Part shown: piece by piece, positions 46,149 to 57,226 of the stretch
How positions within the stretch are numbered: the first letter of the stretch is position 1
Layout: every line of letters begins with the position of its first letter
Assembly (NCBI GenBank): GCA_021229015.1
Contig: CM037794.1
Coordinates: 40,505,126-40,569,125, forward strand
Length of the DNA: 64,000 nt
Direction: 5' to 3'
From: Solen grandis
Lineage: Eukaryota; Mollusca; Bivalvia; Adapedonta; Solenidae
Translations under genes and position numbers: made by a program
Notes under the pieces: generated by a model
Told to the model about the DNA's origin: nothing
Seen by the model: only the letters and a program-made list of their open reading frames with translations
The model's database searches: none

Positions 46149-46735
46149 ACAAGGACAAAATCGCCACGACAGTAAATATGAAGACCCCAGAATTGCGCCA
46201 AGAACTGGAAACGTTCCTTGCAGACTTAACCGGCCCAATGCGAACATTGCTAAAGAAAGACATCCAGTATATCTGGGGGCACGAGCAAGACACTGCTTTT
46301 GACGGAGTCAAAAAGGTCATAACACAGGCACAAGTATTAAGATTTTTCGACCCAGATAAATCGCTCACGCTGCAAGTAGACGCGTCGTCCAAGGGCATCA
46401 GTGTGTGTGCATGCAGGAAGGGAAACCTGTAGCATACACGTCAAAAGCATTAACGCCAAATCAAATGGTATGGGCGCAGATAGAGAAAGAGACAGCTGCC
46501 ATTCTGTTTGGGTGCTAGAAATTCAAACAGTACATTAATGGCAAGCATACAATTGTCGAAAATGATTGCAAACCTGTCATAGCGATCATAAAGAAACCCC
46601 TCTGTGCCGCTCCCCAAAGGCTGCAGAAATTACTCATGCAGTTACAGCCTTTTGACATTAAAGTCATTCACAAAAAAGGCACAAACATACCCATTGGAGA
46701 TACATATCAGAAACGTACCCAGAAATCTTCAAAAA
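46149..46735 (+). pseudogene. gypsy pol: reverse transcriptase end and RNase H, disabled
   Basis: The open part to 46432 has the connection segment (PMRTLLKKD, HEQDTAFDGVKKVI) and the start of RNase H (LTLQVDASSKGI with its catalytic Asp). The frame changes near 46400-46415, after which EGKPVAYTSKALT and the QIEKETAAILFG block continue, followed by an in-frame TAG at 46516-46518. Then comes the DCKPVIAIIKKPL segment and the LQPFDIKVIHKKGTNIP end. These are the standard landmarks of gypsy RNase H. Not functional. Confidence 0.8.
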
Positions 46736-46895
46736 CATGGACGCACATGTCCTCACGGTCAAATCACTACCAATCAGCGACCAGAAAATAGAGTAAATCC
46801 GCGCTGCAACGCCAAATGATGATCAATTACAGGCGTTTAGACAAGCTATCTTCTCCGGGTGGCCGGAGGAACGGAAATCATGTAATACATTAGCC

Positions 46896-47890
46896 GTGGA
46901 TTTCTGGAACCATAGAGACCAAATGGGTTACGAAGATGGTATATTAGTAAGAGGTTCGAAAATAGTGATTCCGAAATCACTCCAACTTGACATGGTCAAA
47001 GCTGTTCACATGAACCACCTAGGGTGCCAAAAAGCAATAAATCGAGCTCGCGATATCATGTTCTGGCCAGGCATGACTAAGCAAATAACCGAATACGTGC
47101 TGGCATGCCCAATTTGCGAAAAATACCGTCCCGCCAATGCAAAAGAGCCACTGTTACCACATGATAACCCCGAAAGACCGTGGGAAAATGTTTCCTGTGA
47201 CATTTTCACATTCGAAACCCAGCAATACATGGTACTGGTAGACGCGTTTAGTCACCACATAGAAATCAACCATTTACCCGATATGACGAGTAAAACTGTA
47301 GTTAGAAAGTTAAAAGTACACTTTAGCCGTTAAGGGAGTCCCGTGCAAATCAAAACAGACAACGCAAGACAATTTAAATCAGAAGAGTTTGCGAATTTCG
47401 CAAATGAATGGAATTTTAAGCATGTCACATCAAGCCCCAAAATGGCTAGTTCAAACGGCCATGCAGAGTCGGCTGTCCTAATAGCAGAACGTATCCTAGG
47501 CAAGGCCAAAGCCGCAAACACCGACCCGTACTTATCACTTCCGGAATTTCGGAACACGCCGCTCCCCTGTGGTTACTCGCCCGCCCAACTTCTAATGTCA
47601 CGGCGACTTAGGTCAGTCCTGCCAACAACAAATAAACAATTAAACCCAGAATGCGTTGACATGCAAGCCGCACCATCTAGTGCGAAAAATCAAAAATGTA
47701 TCATGACCGCAATGCTAAGCCACTGACGCCGCTGAAACCAGGTGATAGTGTCAGGTTCCTGAAAGGAAAAACCTGGGCACGCACGAAAGTTATATCATTA
47801 TACAACAACAGGCATTGCACTGACCACTTATATAACAGCGGCCATTTGGGAAAAACATCAGCAATGTTTCATTACTATTGTTTCTTTTAA
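46896..47890 (+). pseudogene. gypsy integrase, disabled
   Basis: Zinc-binding HHCC module (HMNHLGCQKAINRAR...ACPICEKY), then the catalytic core with first Asp in VSCDIF, second Asp in KTDNARQFKSEEF and the Glu in NGHAESAV. A TAA at 47331-47333 interrupts the core in frame, and the frame changes near 47695 before the C-terminal YHDRNAKPLTPLKPGDSVRF block. Spacing of the catalytic residues is normal. The integrase would insert the DNA copy into the host chromosome; this copy cannot. Confidence 0.85.
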
Positions 47891-48701
47891 AACATTTAAA
47901 TTGATTAATCGGTTTACCTAGCTAAATACATATATGTACCGATATATATAAATAAATTGATACAAATCGCTAAGGGAGCGAGTCAAAACGTTTCAAAACA
48001 AAACGTACCCAATATATAACATACCCAAGTACATTTTTTTAAATCTTTTGCTGATGTTTGCTTATTCATATATCAAAATATCAATATTACTATTCTATAT
48101 ATAATTCTTTATTATTAATACTTTTAATTTTTGAATTAAATATTTTTTTGACAATTGAATGAAATTTTTTTTTTTGGATAATTTATTAATAAAACTAAAA
48201 TTTTTAATTATTAAATTTTTTAAAATATAGAATAATATTTTATTTATTTCCATATATATTTTTTTATTTGTAAATATTATGCATCAATTAAATGTGTCTT
48301 TGACAGTTCAAGTTTAACCAATACATATATCATACCAATATATAAAGACAATTAAGTTGTCCGAAAAATGAATTGGAGCCACTTGCATTAAATTTGGCTC
48401 CAACTTTTTAAATTTGGCTCTGATTTTTCTCATTTGGCAAATGAGTTAGCACAAACATTTTTACAGCCAGGGTGAGCCTTGTTATCTGACACCCAATAAT
48501 ATGAAAATGGGAACAAATGCAATAATTTGGTGGTCTTGTACATGTAGCACATTTAAAGGTTAGTGGTCTTAACCAGAAGCAGATGAATTTTACCTAAGTC
48601 AATATTACAAAAACACAGTTTTCACAGACCATATCTTAAATTATGATATAAGCAATTAAATAGCAACAAATGAAATGTACTGTATGCATTCTAACCTTCT
48701 T
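47891..48701. other. very AT-rich DNA, no LTR recognised
   Basis: About 47900-48330 is nearly all A/T. At 48372-48425 a short word (GGAGCC, TTTGGCTCC, TTTGGCTCTG) recurs. No gene seen. Confidence 0.5.
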
Positions 48702-48943
48702 TTAACCCTTTCCCTCATAGAGGACACCATGAAAAGACCTATGCAAACAGCATATAACCAGATCAGCCTGCGAGTAACTCGCAGGCTGATCAGGTTTTAT
48801 GCTGTTCGCTTCTCCTCAGTGGTCTGGAAATGAGGAATTTGTAATTAAATTTGGTAAGGTTTAACTGTGTTTTTCTGCAGATCAGGCTTTATGTGGTACC
48901 TACTGAGTGCGTCAAAATGAGTCTATATGAGGGAAAGGATTAA
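48702..48943 (+). mobile_element. piggyBac-like MITE with inner hairpin, copy 5
   Basis: TTAACCCTTTCCCTCATAGA left end and TGAGGGAAAGGATTAA right end with TTAA on both sides; intact central hairpin. Very close to copies 1 and 4, showing that the DNA right of the gap is from the same genome as that on the left. Confidence 0.88.
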
Positions 48944-49229
48944 GCTAGTATTTATGAAGAAAAAAAATACCTTATATCGTCAGTTCACAATACATTCATG
49001 TACATAATAAGCAAGTCACTGTGTCAATCAGACTATAGGTAAAAAAAAGGGGAAAAAAAAAAAAAAAAAAAAATAATAATATTGTGTAGAGAATGAACAG
49101 AGAACTAGAATAACATGAAAATAATTAGTAAATCCTTATTATTTTATTTTAAATAAAGTAAAGTTTGGCCCTCATGGTGTGTGAATCTTATGATCACACC
49201 GGCTATTGCGAGCATACATACAAACATAA
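48944..49229. other. poly-A tract and unremarkable DNA
   Basis: An A-rich tract at 49043-49079 follows the MITE. Nothing else recognised. Confidence 0.5.
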
Positions 49230-49275
49230 TTTTTAGCTCACCAGAGCACAAAGTGTTTAAGGTGAGCTATTTTTA
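49230..49275 (+). mobile_element. isolated Helentron-like left end
   Basis: TTTTTAGCTCACCAGAGCAC, then AAAGTGTTTAAGGTGAGCTA, the double palindrome that opens the elements at 6576 and 35909, but without the GTCC tract or monomers after it. The first 18 bases recur inverted at 55353-55370. Confidence 0.65.
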
Positions 49276-49307
49276 CATTCATAATTTCATATATCGTCTG
49301 AGGTCTT

Positions 49308-49869
49308 AACTGCGCCCCTGTCTTAACTCCGCCACCTTCTGTTTTTATATTGTAGTCTCGCTAGATTTTATCACACGTGTAAGCGACTGTGAGATTTATT
49401 TTACTATGTTTCTGTAAATAAACTCAGATGATTTTTGTACGAAATTTTGATTCAAACTGATAAATATTGCAAATTTTATCTCGCACCACTCTTTTTATAT
49501 GTTTTTTCTTAATACAAAATGATTGCCATGCAGGATGGCCCTTTTAAACTCAATTTTTTAAAATAAAAGTATCTCGGAAATTCCATCTGCTGTGTTTACA
49601 CATTTATAAATGGAAGTCATATGTGTACAATTCGCAACTGCTATGACGTCACCTAGGGGTGGAGTTAGGACCACACAAAATGATGGCATAATATTGGACT
49701 TGTAATGTAATGTATTAAATGCTATTTCCGAGTGAATAATTATTTATAAAAGAATTATTTAGGGGGTTTCAATGTGAATTTGATAGAATTAATTGGTACG
49801 TGAACAGTTTTTATTTTAAGTATTTTATTTATGTTGCATTTCCTAATTAAATCTTAGAGGGGCGCAGTT
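49308..49869. repeat. nested inverted repeats (AACTGCGCCCCT), possible foldback element
   Basis: AACTGCGCCCCT at 49308-49319 is mirrored exactly by AGGGGCGCAGTT at 49858-49869. Inside it, TAACTCCGCCACC near 49324-49336 is mirrored by GGGGTGGAGTTA near 49656-49667. The order outer-inner...inner-outer suggests a foldback structure. No target duplication was established. Confidence 0.45.
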
Positions 49870-49895
49870 TGGGCACTCGAGGATATCGTCGTACG

Positions 49896-50671
49896 GCCTA
49901 TTTTCGTCACCGTCCTATTTTCGTCATGTTTACATTGCGCGTGACCTACAAGCGCAAGATTTTCCAATTACGTCATCGGTCTGCTCATAAGAACTGTACA
50001 CATCGGTATTTTGGCTTAACAAGCAAGAATCGATAAAATGCGTCAAAAACAGGTAAATTTTGTAACTGAATAAAAGAAATCAATAAAAGAAACACATCTC
50101 TTATTACTTTTATTTGTTCATATAATTTCCTGTCATAATATCCTAAAAAAATGCGTAAAAAAATATCTATCATACACTACCCCCAATCCTGTCGTCTGTT
50201 TACAAAAGTCACGTGACTATGACGTGTTGTATACAAGTTTAGTAGTTATGAACAGTTCCACAATGCAGTTCCACAATGCTATTCGATTTTCTTTTTCGGA
50301 AATAAAATACAATCTTTGTTTTATATTACTATTTTATTTACGAAATTTGTACATTAGACACAACATTTAACATTTCATTTATTTCAGAAAATTCCACTCA
50401 ATGGTGGCAAAATATAAAAGCTACTCTCCATCCAGTTTACCAAGTGCCTATGAGGCTGTAAGAGAGCATAATATGACTGTAAGGCGTGCTTCTATATTGT
50501 ATTGTCACAAAAAATGAATTATTAACCATCAAATAACATGTTATTTTATATGATTAGCCTGTTAGTTGTTACATTACACTGATCCATTGTCTTTAAATTC
50601 GTTGATTTCCTTAACTGAGCTGACTTGTAACTACTGAACTCCAACACCGGCGGATATGACGAAAATAGGAC
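49896..50671. repeat. element-like segment with GTCCTATTTTCGTCAT inverted ends
   Basis: GTCCTATTTTCGTCAT at 49912-49927 is exactly mirrored by ATGACGAAAATAGGAC at 50656-50671. A direct near-copy (GGCCTATTTTCGTCAC) sits just outside the left end at 49896-49911. A partial copy (CATGACGAAAACTGG) lies at about 50872. There is no long ORF inside. It could be a MITE or a worn foldback element. Confidence 0.5.
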
Positions 50672-51769
50672 AGAATTCCAACATGGCTGCTGTTTCTATT
50701 TTTAATACAGTGACCCAGTTCAAAACATTCTGATCCTAACAATTTCATTATTTGAAATAATTTGTACCTTTTGGAGGACCAATAACAAAATGAATTAACG
50801 GTACGTACATCATTATATGGTTTTTCATCGTTTTTATGTTGTATATTTTAAGTTACATTTTTACCATGACGAAAACTGGTCGGTCCACGCTACATACAAA
50901 GATTAAAACGCAGATTAAAAGCCTGAGAATACAGAAAAGCTGTTGTTTTTTTTAACCTTAGTATGATGAAATCAAAATGTGCCCCAAGTAATTACATTGT
51001 TTTCTGTTATCTTTGTATAATTTTCAAACGATTATATGTCTGACTAGATGACTAATGGGACCAGACCACGGTAAAGACCACTACAGAGCCACTTCTGAAA
51101 TATTTGTGAATGAATTGAGACGGTATGTTGATTTATTATATAACCGCTATACGAGTCTAAAGATAAAAAACATATTTCTATGAAAATATTTTTTATTCAT
51201 AAAAAAATCTCATAATAATGATGAAACAGAGAAAGGCACCATAAATAATCTTTATGAGGCCTTATTTTCTCATTCCCCACCCACTTCATTTGTTTACATT
51301 GGGCTTTGCATCATCGCTGGGTTACGAATTTGTTATATTCAGGTGAACTTGGAAAATAAAATAATTCTTTTGTAAAAATTTATATTCAAAATGTAATCAA
51401 AATGTAAATTTATTAACATACCTGTCTGGTACCATTGCAAAGACACAAATATCCATATAAATATTGACAGCCCCAGCGGCGACTTTCCCCAGTCCGCCAT
51501 TTTCCATTATTATGAAACAACTCCCTCTGTTGAGCAAGTGGATGTCATTTTAAAGTTACCTCCCTTAAACAATAGCTATGTACATGGTACGGTATACAAA
51601 TAATAATAAGAAAATAATATAAACACATAATTATATTATTCAAAATCTTTAATCAAACAATTAATAAAATTAAAGTCCAGAAATTTAGATTACCTTTTAA
51701 CTTATTTGTTCATTAATTTTACGTCGATTATGATTTTATTTGAAGTGTTTTTTATGTTTTCTTTTCTAT

Positions 51770-51802
<33 letters not shown>

Positions 51803-51829
51803 AAACTTGAAGACCATGGATCTAATGGA
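50672..51829. other. unrecognised CpG-containing DNA with poly-T
   Basis: No gene recognised. A T-run lies at 51771-51800. Around 51468-51510 the composition is richer in GC (GCGGCGACTTTCCCCAGTCC), which could be promoter-like but has no further support. Confidence 0.35.
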
Positions 51830-52580
51830 GAAAAATCATCGGCGTTGTGGAAATACACAAATTTTCTCCCGATGACATCAGATGTTTGAGCCAAAAAGAC
51901 GGAACAGTCCCATGAGAAGCTTCGGGATTGGTCCGTTGAAACGTTCACTGATGTTTCGGTTATGGTACAATGGCCTTGTATTATCGGGGATGGCTCCCGA
52001 TACTCGTGAATTTTTCCCGATGATCGGGGAAGGTGAATCGGAGCTTCATCGAATTTGAAACATTATCAGGGGAATATCCCCGTAGATTAAGGGATGTATC
52101 GTTGTATCGAACCATCCTAAGTGCCTCGGGGAAGATTGTGGAGATTATGCGAATTTGGCCTTTTTGACCGTCTCAGTCTAAAGTTAATAATAATAAAAAA
52201 AAAAGCAACAAATTTTAGAGTGCTCTTGCCGATTTTTTTGCGAATATTCTGAGATTCTATCACAAGATCTGGAATTTGTCACAGAAAAGTCGCCGAACCT
52301 TCGAGAGGGTTCCTCGGAGGAAAAAATATTTCGCGGAATCTCCGAGAATGCTTCCCAGGAGCTTCCGGGAAGCTATGCGTATGTTTCCCCGGCCTGTTTT
52401 CCCCGATAAAACTTCGAGAACATATAGGGAAAAAATTAAATGCAAGCAATGAAGTTCTCCCGATGACTCCACATGGCTCGCAACGCTTTAGAAGCTTCCG
52501 CGGGACGCAGGGTAACCTGTTCCCGACGCCTCCCGATGCTCATCAATTTCCACCAGGAGTACATTCCCTAGGCAAAAAAT
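51830..52580. other. GC- and CpG-rich segment with recurring CCCGAT words
   Basis: Words such as TCTCCCGATGA (near 51866 and 52456), TTTCCCGATGATCGGGGA and GGAGCTTCCGGGAAGC recur on both strands. Open frames here are short and share no family. It differs sharply from its AT-rich flanks. Possibly the remains of a DNA element; unknown. Confidence 0.4.
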
Positions 52581-53865
52581 GTCAAGTGGAACTGAGCCTT
52601 GAGCGATATAATTTTATATTTTACCTTCGCAAAGCCATGTTTTTGAATAGCTACTGTGCAACAGTATTTGACTACTGATTTAAAAAATGACGGTAGTAAG
52701 GGGGGGGGGGGGGGGGGGGGGGCAAACTGGCTTTAAAAAAACATGTGTTTTTTGGACCCCCCCCCCAAAAAAAAAGGGACTTGTGTATACTATCAATTAG
52801 TGAATGCTTTGAATAGTCATCAGTTTTAGACTCAATATGGTAAAAGACAGTTTTGTTTAAATCTGAGGAAAAAAATCACTTTAAACATGTTTTGTCAAGT
52901 ATGTTTAAGGGAATACCGGGTATATGCTGTATTAGGTTCGAACTTGATAATCTTGATTGTCTAATTGTCGATCAGGAAGCAGCCTTCACACACAGACTTC
53001 CCAGATAAAAAAAATCAGGCGCACGTTTTAGGGTCGGGCGGTTGCAGAAGGTTTGGGCCCTTTCTGCGTGTCGATTTTTGGTACATTTTTTTTCTAAATG
53101 TTAAATCAGTGACAAAACAAACAATATTTAGTAATAAAAGATGTTGATATTTGATATAAAGTCTTTAATATCCGTTTAATTTCGCATATAAATTGTGTTT
53201 TCTGTGAATTTGTATTTCGTATTCATCGACTTACCAGTAACATTGCTCAATGACTGATTACCTGGATTTGATTTGAGTTAGTGATCATGCTTAATCTACA
53301 TATACATTGTCCCAAAATATGGATTTTCCCAAAATATGGCAGATTGAAATTTCAAATTCTTTCATTTCATATTCATGTTTTGGGTTGTTGTTTTTTTTTA
53401 TAAATCTAAAATACACCAGGGTCTTTATATTAAGAAACCATGAATACACATAAATGTAGATTATTATATTCGTAAATATTAAAAAGTGAACATGATGATG
53501 TATCGGCCTACTGTTTGTATTTATTCCTTTCAGGAAAAAATATTTAGGAGTTAGTTTCATAAAAATAATACTTAAAAAGTTATGTAAAAATAGTAAAGCT
53601 GATGACATTTAGAAACACAGCCCATTTCTGATTAAGTTTAATTTGCATGGCTAGCGATAGGTATGCATCTACTCTGCAGTTTTCTACAGCAAAATAAAAA
53701 AATCATTACCTTTTTAACTTTTTCAAAAATGAAATCGGAAATTTTCATACCGGACAGTTCATCAACCTGCCGGCAGCTAATTAGCCCGCTTTTAATGCAA
53801 GATTGAAAACTTTATACATGCAGAGAAAAGTGAAAAAATTCGTCAGGTAGATTTCGTCTAAGTAG

Positions 53866-53904
<39 letters not shown>

Positions 53905-54521
53905 TCTTTTTGGCTCTAGTGAAATTGTTTCGATGCTAATTACATTTTTATGTCCAGCTTAGTTGTTGTTTTTAGCCTAACTATTTTTATGAAATTTCCT
54001 AAACTGCATTTGCCTAGAATAGTTTATAGTTGTAACTGATACAAACTTTTGGTAATTGCCTATTTTTCCCAATTGTTAGATCGCTCGGCAGACGACATGT
54101 AAATTTCTCTCAATCAGTGAACGTGTCGCAGTACCCTAAACACATGCTTATACAGTCATGGACGACTGCCGATTCGGATAAGCAGGGGACCATAAGACAA
54201 TAGGAGTCTGGCTGGTCAGGTGGTTATGCGGGTTGTTCAGTACGGGGGCCCACGATTGGGATTTCCTCTAGAAAACACTACTATGATGTAATAAAGGTAT
54301 TTTATAGCCTAGAAAAATGTATGACCAGGGCAGCTGGGGGGGGGGGCAAGGCCCCACGCCCCCCGCTGGATCCGGGCTTGCCATATAAGCCGCCGTACAG
54401 TAAAAGAAAATGATATTAATAAGATTTTGTCGTTGATTAGAATCAAAACTAGGAAGAAGATACATCTACATAAATATTAGATTATGACGGATAAAACCTG
54501 ACCAGACATGCAATTATATGG
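52581..54521. other. intergenic DNA with homopolymers and an ATT microsatellite
   Basis: Includes a 23-G run (52700-52722) followed by a C-run near 52757-52766, which could pair with it, and an (ATT)n tract at about 53866-53902. No gene recognised. Confidence 0.5.
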
Positions 54522-54880
54522 TTGAAACTTTTTATTATGTAAAGCAAAAGCATCATTATTTACAATGTATTGGTAGTTTTTATTATGTAAAGCAAAAGCA
54601 TCATTAATTACAATCTAATGGTAGTTTTTATTATGTAAAGCAAAAGCATCATTAATTACAATGTAATGGTAGTTTTTATTATGTAAAGCAAAAACATCAT
54701 TGTTTACAATGTAATGGTAGTTTTTATTATGTAAAGCAAAAGCATCATTATTTACAATGTAATGGTAGTTTTTATTATGTAAAGAAAAAACATCATTATT
54801 TACAATGTAATGGTAGTTTTTATTATGTAAAGCAAATACATCATTATTTACAATGCAATGGCAGTTTTTATGTATTATGT
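54522..54880. repeat. 48-base minisatellite, about seven copies
   Basis: Tandem units TTTTTATTATGTAAAGCAAA then AGCATCATTATTTACAATGT then AATGGTAG, period 48 (AAAGCAAAAG at 54541 and 54589). Units are very similar. More diverged pieces (TTATGTAAAGC) continue to about 55150. There are no unique spacers, so this is not a CRISPR array. Confidence 0.92.
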
Positions 54881-55352
54881 TAAGCGAAATTATTTCATGA
54901 GGTACAGGTAAAAAGCGAGCACATCATTTGAATTCCATATGTGCAAACAAGCAAACATCTTTATTCAAAAAATTTGGAAAAAGGTTTTTTTATAATTTTT
55001 TAAGTAAAATTTCATTAATAGCAAATATCATTATGTAAAGCTCTTATTTCATGATGCAATTGCGTTTTTTATAAAGCAAAATATCTCTTATTTATATACA
55101 GAAGGCAAAGTCATTATCGTGTAAAGGTATTGTTTATTGTGTAATGGTAATATTCTAAAATATGCATTATATAAAGTGGGCCCCATTTTCTAAATTTAAA
55201 TTTCTGTATAGAGAACATCAAGCATGTTTGTGAAGGGCCAACCAAATGTTATTCATGCCAAGTTCCATCAATGATCACCATGCAAGAGGATTCATGGAAG
55301 ATGTCATCTTAAGCAAATTATTGACTCCGCTCGACGCACGACTGACAGTGTG

Positions 55353-55370
55353 GCTCTGGTGAGCTAAAAA
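55353..55370 (-). repeat. inverted copy of the 49230 terminal sequence
   Basis: GCTCTGGTGAGCTAAAAA is the exact reverse complement of TTTTTAGCTCACCAGAGC at 49230-49247. It is either the left end of another Helentron-like element in reverse orientation or the partner end of a 6.1-kb segment. Confidence 0.6.
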
Positions 55371-55651
55371 CAAACACACAAACAGGAAGCTAATCTAAAC
55401 TAAACGAAAAGAACGCATGCACCTGGTAATTGTAGCGCTCACTTTTTTTTTTTTTTTTTTTTTTTGTAGATTTGCAACGTAGAAAGCTGACCCCTGAAAA
55501 TTTATTCCAGTAGAAATAACATGATTGGCAGAGATCTGAGTGCGTGTAACCCACATACAAGTTTACTGGACCACCTGTTCTTGAAATGAGCCAGGCAGCA
55601 GACGAACACCGACCCGTGTGAGATTGTTTCTGCTTTCGGGAACACAGAAAC

Positions 55652-55691
55652 ATGGCGCAGGGTAGAACTGTTTGGATTTTTGTCTGCTTAG
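55652..55691 (+). CDS. pancreatic-lipase-family protein, exon 1 (signal peptide)
   Basis: A 40-base coding exon: ATG at 55652 gives MAQGRTVWIFVCL plus one base, followed by the donor GTATGA at 55692. Joined to 57227-57380 the split codon becomes Val and the peptide continues VLQLVSG, completing a standard signal peptide (basic residue, hydrophobic core, small residues before the cut). The leader upstream is unassigned; a T-run ending in GTAG at about 55442-55470 could be an acceptor for a leader exon or just a poly-T tract. This exon is too short to be found by ORF length. Confidence 0.7.
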
Positions 55692-57226
55692 GTATGAACT
55701 TTACCAAATTTCCTCTTTTTTGTCTTTATAATGTGTTCTGTAACATACTGTTTCTCTTGTTTTCATTATAACCAGGGGGAATTAAGAGTTCCTAAAATAT
55801 CATATGATTTCTATTGCTAGTGTGTAAGTTGTGTCATTAAAATTAAACTCTTTTCAGCACGTGTATTATTCAAAACACGGAACATCTGCGTTACGTTACC
55901 ATGGTTATGAGTATAAATGTAAAAGTTTTTTCTGCTTGTATATCTACTGATAACAATTTTTAGAAACATTTTAGATACGTTTTTTTATTAGCCCTATGGT
56001 TACATTTTTATATAAACAGTACAAGTCGAAGAACAAAAACTGAGACTATATATTTTATTAAGTATGCCATTGTGATAAATATTTCTAAACATACGTAGAT
56101 CTTTATATGTATAATGTATGTATGAAATATTATTTTATTTACAAAAATGTTAAAAAACCTGTTATTTCACTGTAATATCACAATGACATAAAAAACAACG
56201 AAAAATGATAATGGAAAAATATGTTGTAAGAAAGCAGCAAGTTCCGGGAAGTGTTTATAGAAGGTGTAAGTTTGTTTGTCTCGACTTTAATAGCAAGAAG
56301 AAGGAAGTGGCTCATCTAATTTGTCTGGAATTTAATCAAACTGACCCGTTCACCTTCAGGCGATGCCAGACCGGATGTTAAGCAGATAAAGGCTCTAATT
56401 TCGCCCATCACGTGTTCTGAAACTGTGCCACAGCGTGCGAAACTTTGGAATTCTCCGATAACTCGGATAGTAAACAATCTGCTTGCTTGCTAACGCTGGA
56501 AGATAACCGTCCAACAAATTATTGGTGTACCATTAAACATTGACCTCGATGAAAAATTGTGGTATTTGATTAAATTGCTGTATCGACTCAAATCAATTAA
56601 TGCGTCTAAAGTTCAACATATGTTATTTTGTCTAAATATATCATGCTATAGTCAAGTAGCGTAATATCGTATACATCATCAATTTGGTGTTACATCGCGA
56701 CCGGAGATCAAACCCACGACCTTTCAGCTCAGTAACAGACGTAATAACGAATTTTCCACGAATACTGAACAAAAGAAACTTTTAACGAACAACTAGGAAA
56801 TCATCTTGCCACAATCACGTGATCCTAATGTATTAACTACACTCAGTTCAAAAAGAAAGTAGGGCATTGTATTTCATTAACTAGCAAACATATCAGTTTC
56901 ATTTTTCGTGTGTTTTTGTCTAGACCATTTCTGGCCCAAAATCTGCCACGAGGGATGCAGAGATTTTCAGATTTGTTTTTAGTTTTTGTTCTTTTCAATT
57001 TTATAGGCTTTCAGGGGGGAAAAAAGTCGATGAAATATCACAGAAAAAAAAGTGCACACATTTTTTTTAAAACTGAGTTGATGTAGTTTGTAGTTTTTAT
57101 CTTTTTCAGCATTTCTTTTTCTTTACTACATCATTTTAGAAGTCGGTTTGAGTTCAAATAATGATTAAAATGAAGAAGAAAAAAAACAAAACAAAAACAT
57201 ATGACGTATATTTGTTTTACCTCCAG
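55692..57226 (+). other. intron 1 of the lipase-family gene
   Basis: Starts GTATGA and ends TTTTACCTCCAG. Contains a minus-strand SINE fragment near 56690-56745 (box B-like GTGGGTTTGATCTCC). Nothing else recognised. Confidence 0.6.
56690..56745 (-). repeat. tRNA-derived SINE fragment
   Basis: Minus strand GTTACTGAGCTGAAAGGTCG, then TGGGTTTGATCTCCGGTCGC: a box B in a tRNA-like T arm. Head and tail were not recognised. Confidence 0.45.

Larger units (their letters stand above)
46149..47890 (+). mobile_element. 3' half of a broken Ty3/gypsy-type LTR retrotransposon
   Basis: In order: end of the reverse transcriptase/connection, RNase H, and integrase, the pol order of Ty3/gypsy elements. The gag, protease and most of the reverse transcriptase would lie in or before the gap. 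There are at least two in-frame stops and several frame changes. No long terminal repeat was recognised after 47890, where the DNA turns very AT-rich. Its GC content is visibly higher than the flanks. Confidence 0.85.

Noticed and set aside
45912..46432. Open frames spanning the N run
   Set aside because: The gap cannot be translated; only the part right of 46148 is retrotransposon coding.
54522..54880. Regular 48-base repeats as a possible CRISPR array
   Set aside because: Units are contiguous and near identical with no unique spacers, and the genome is eukaryotic.
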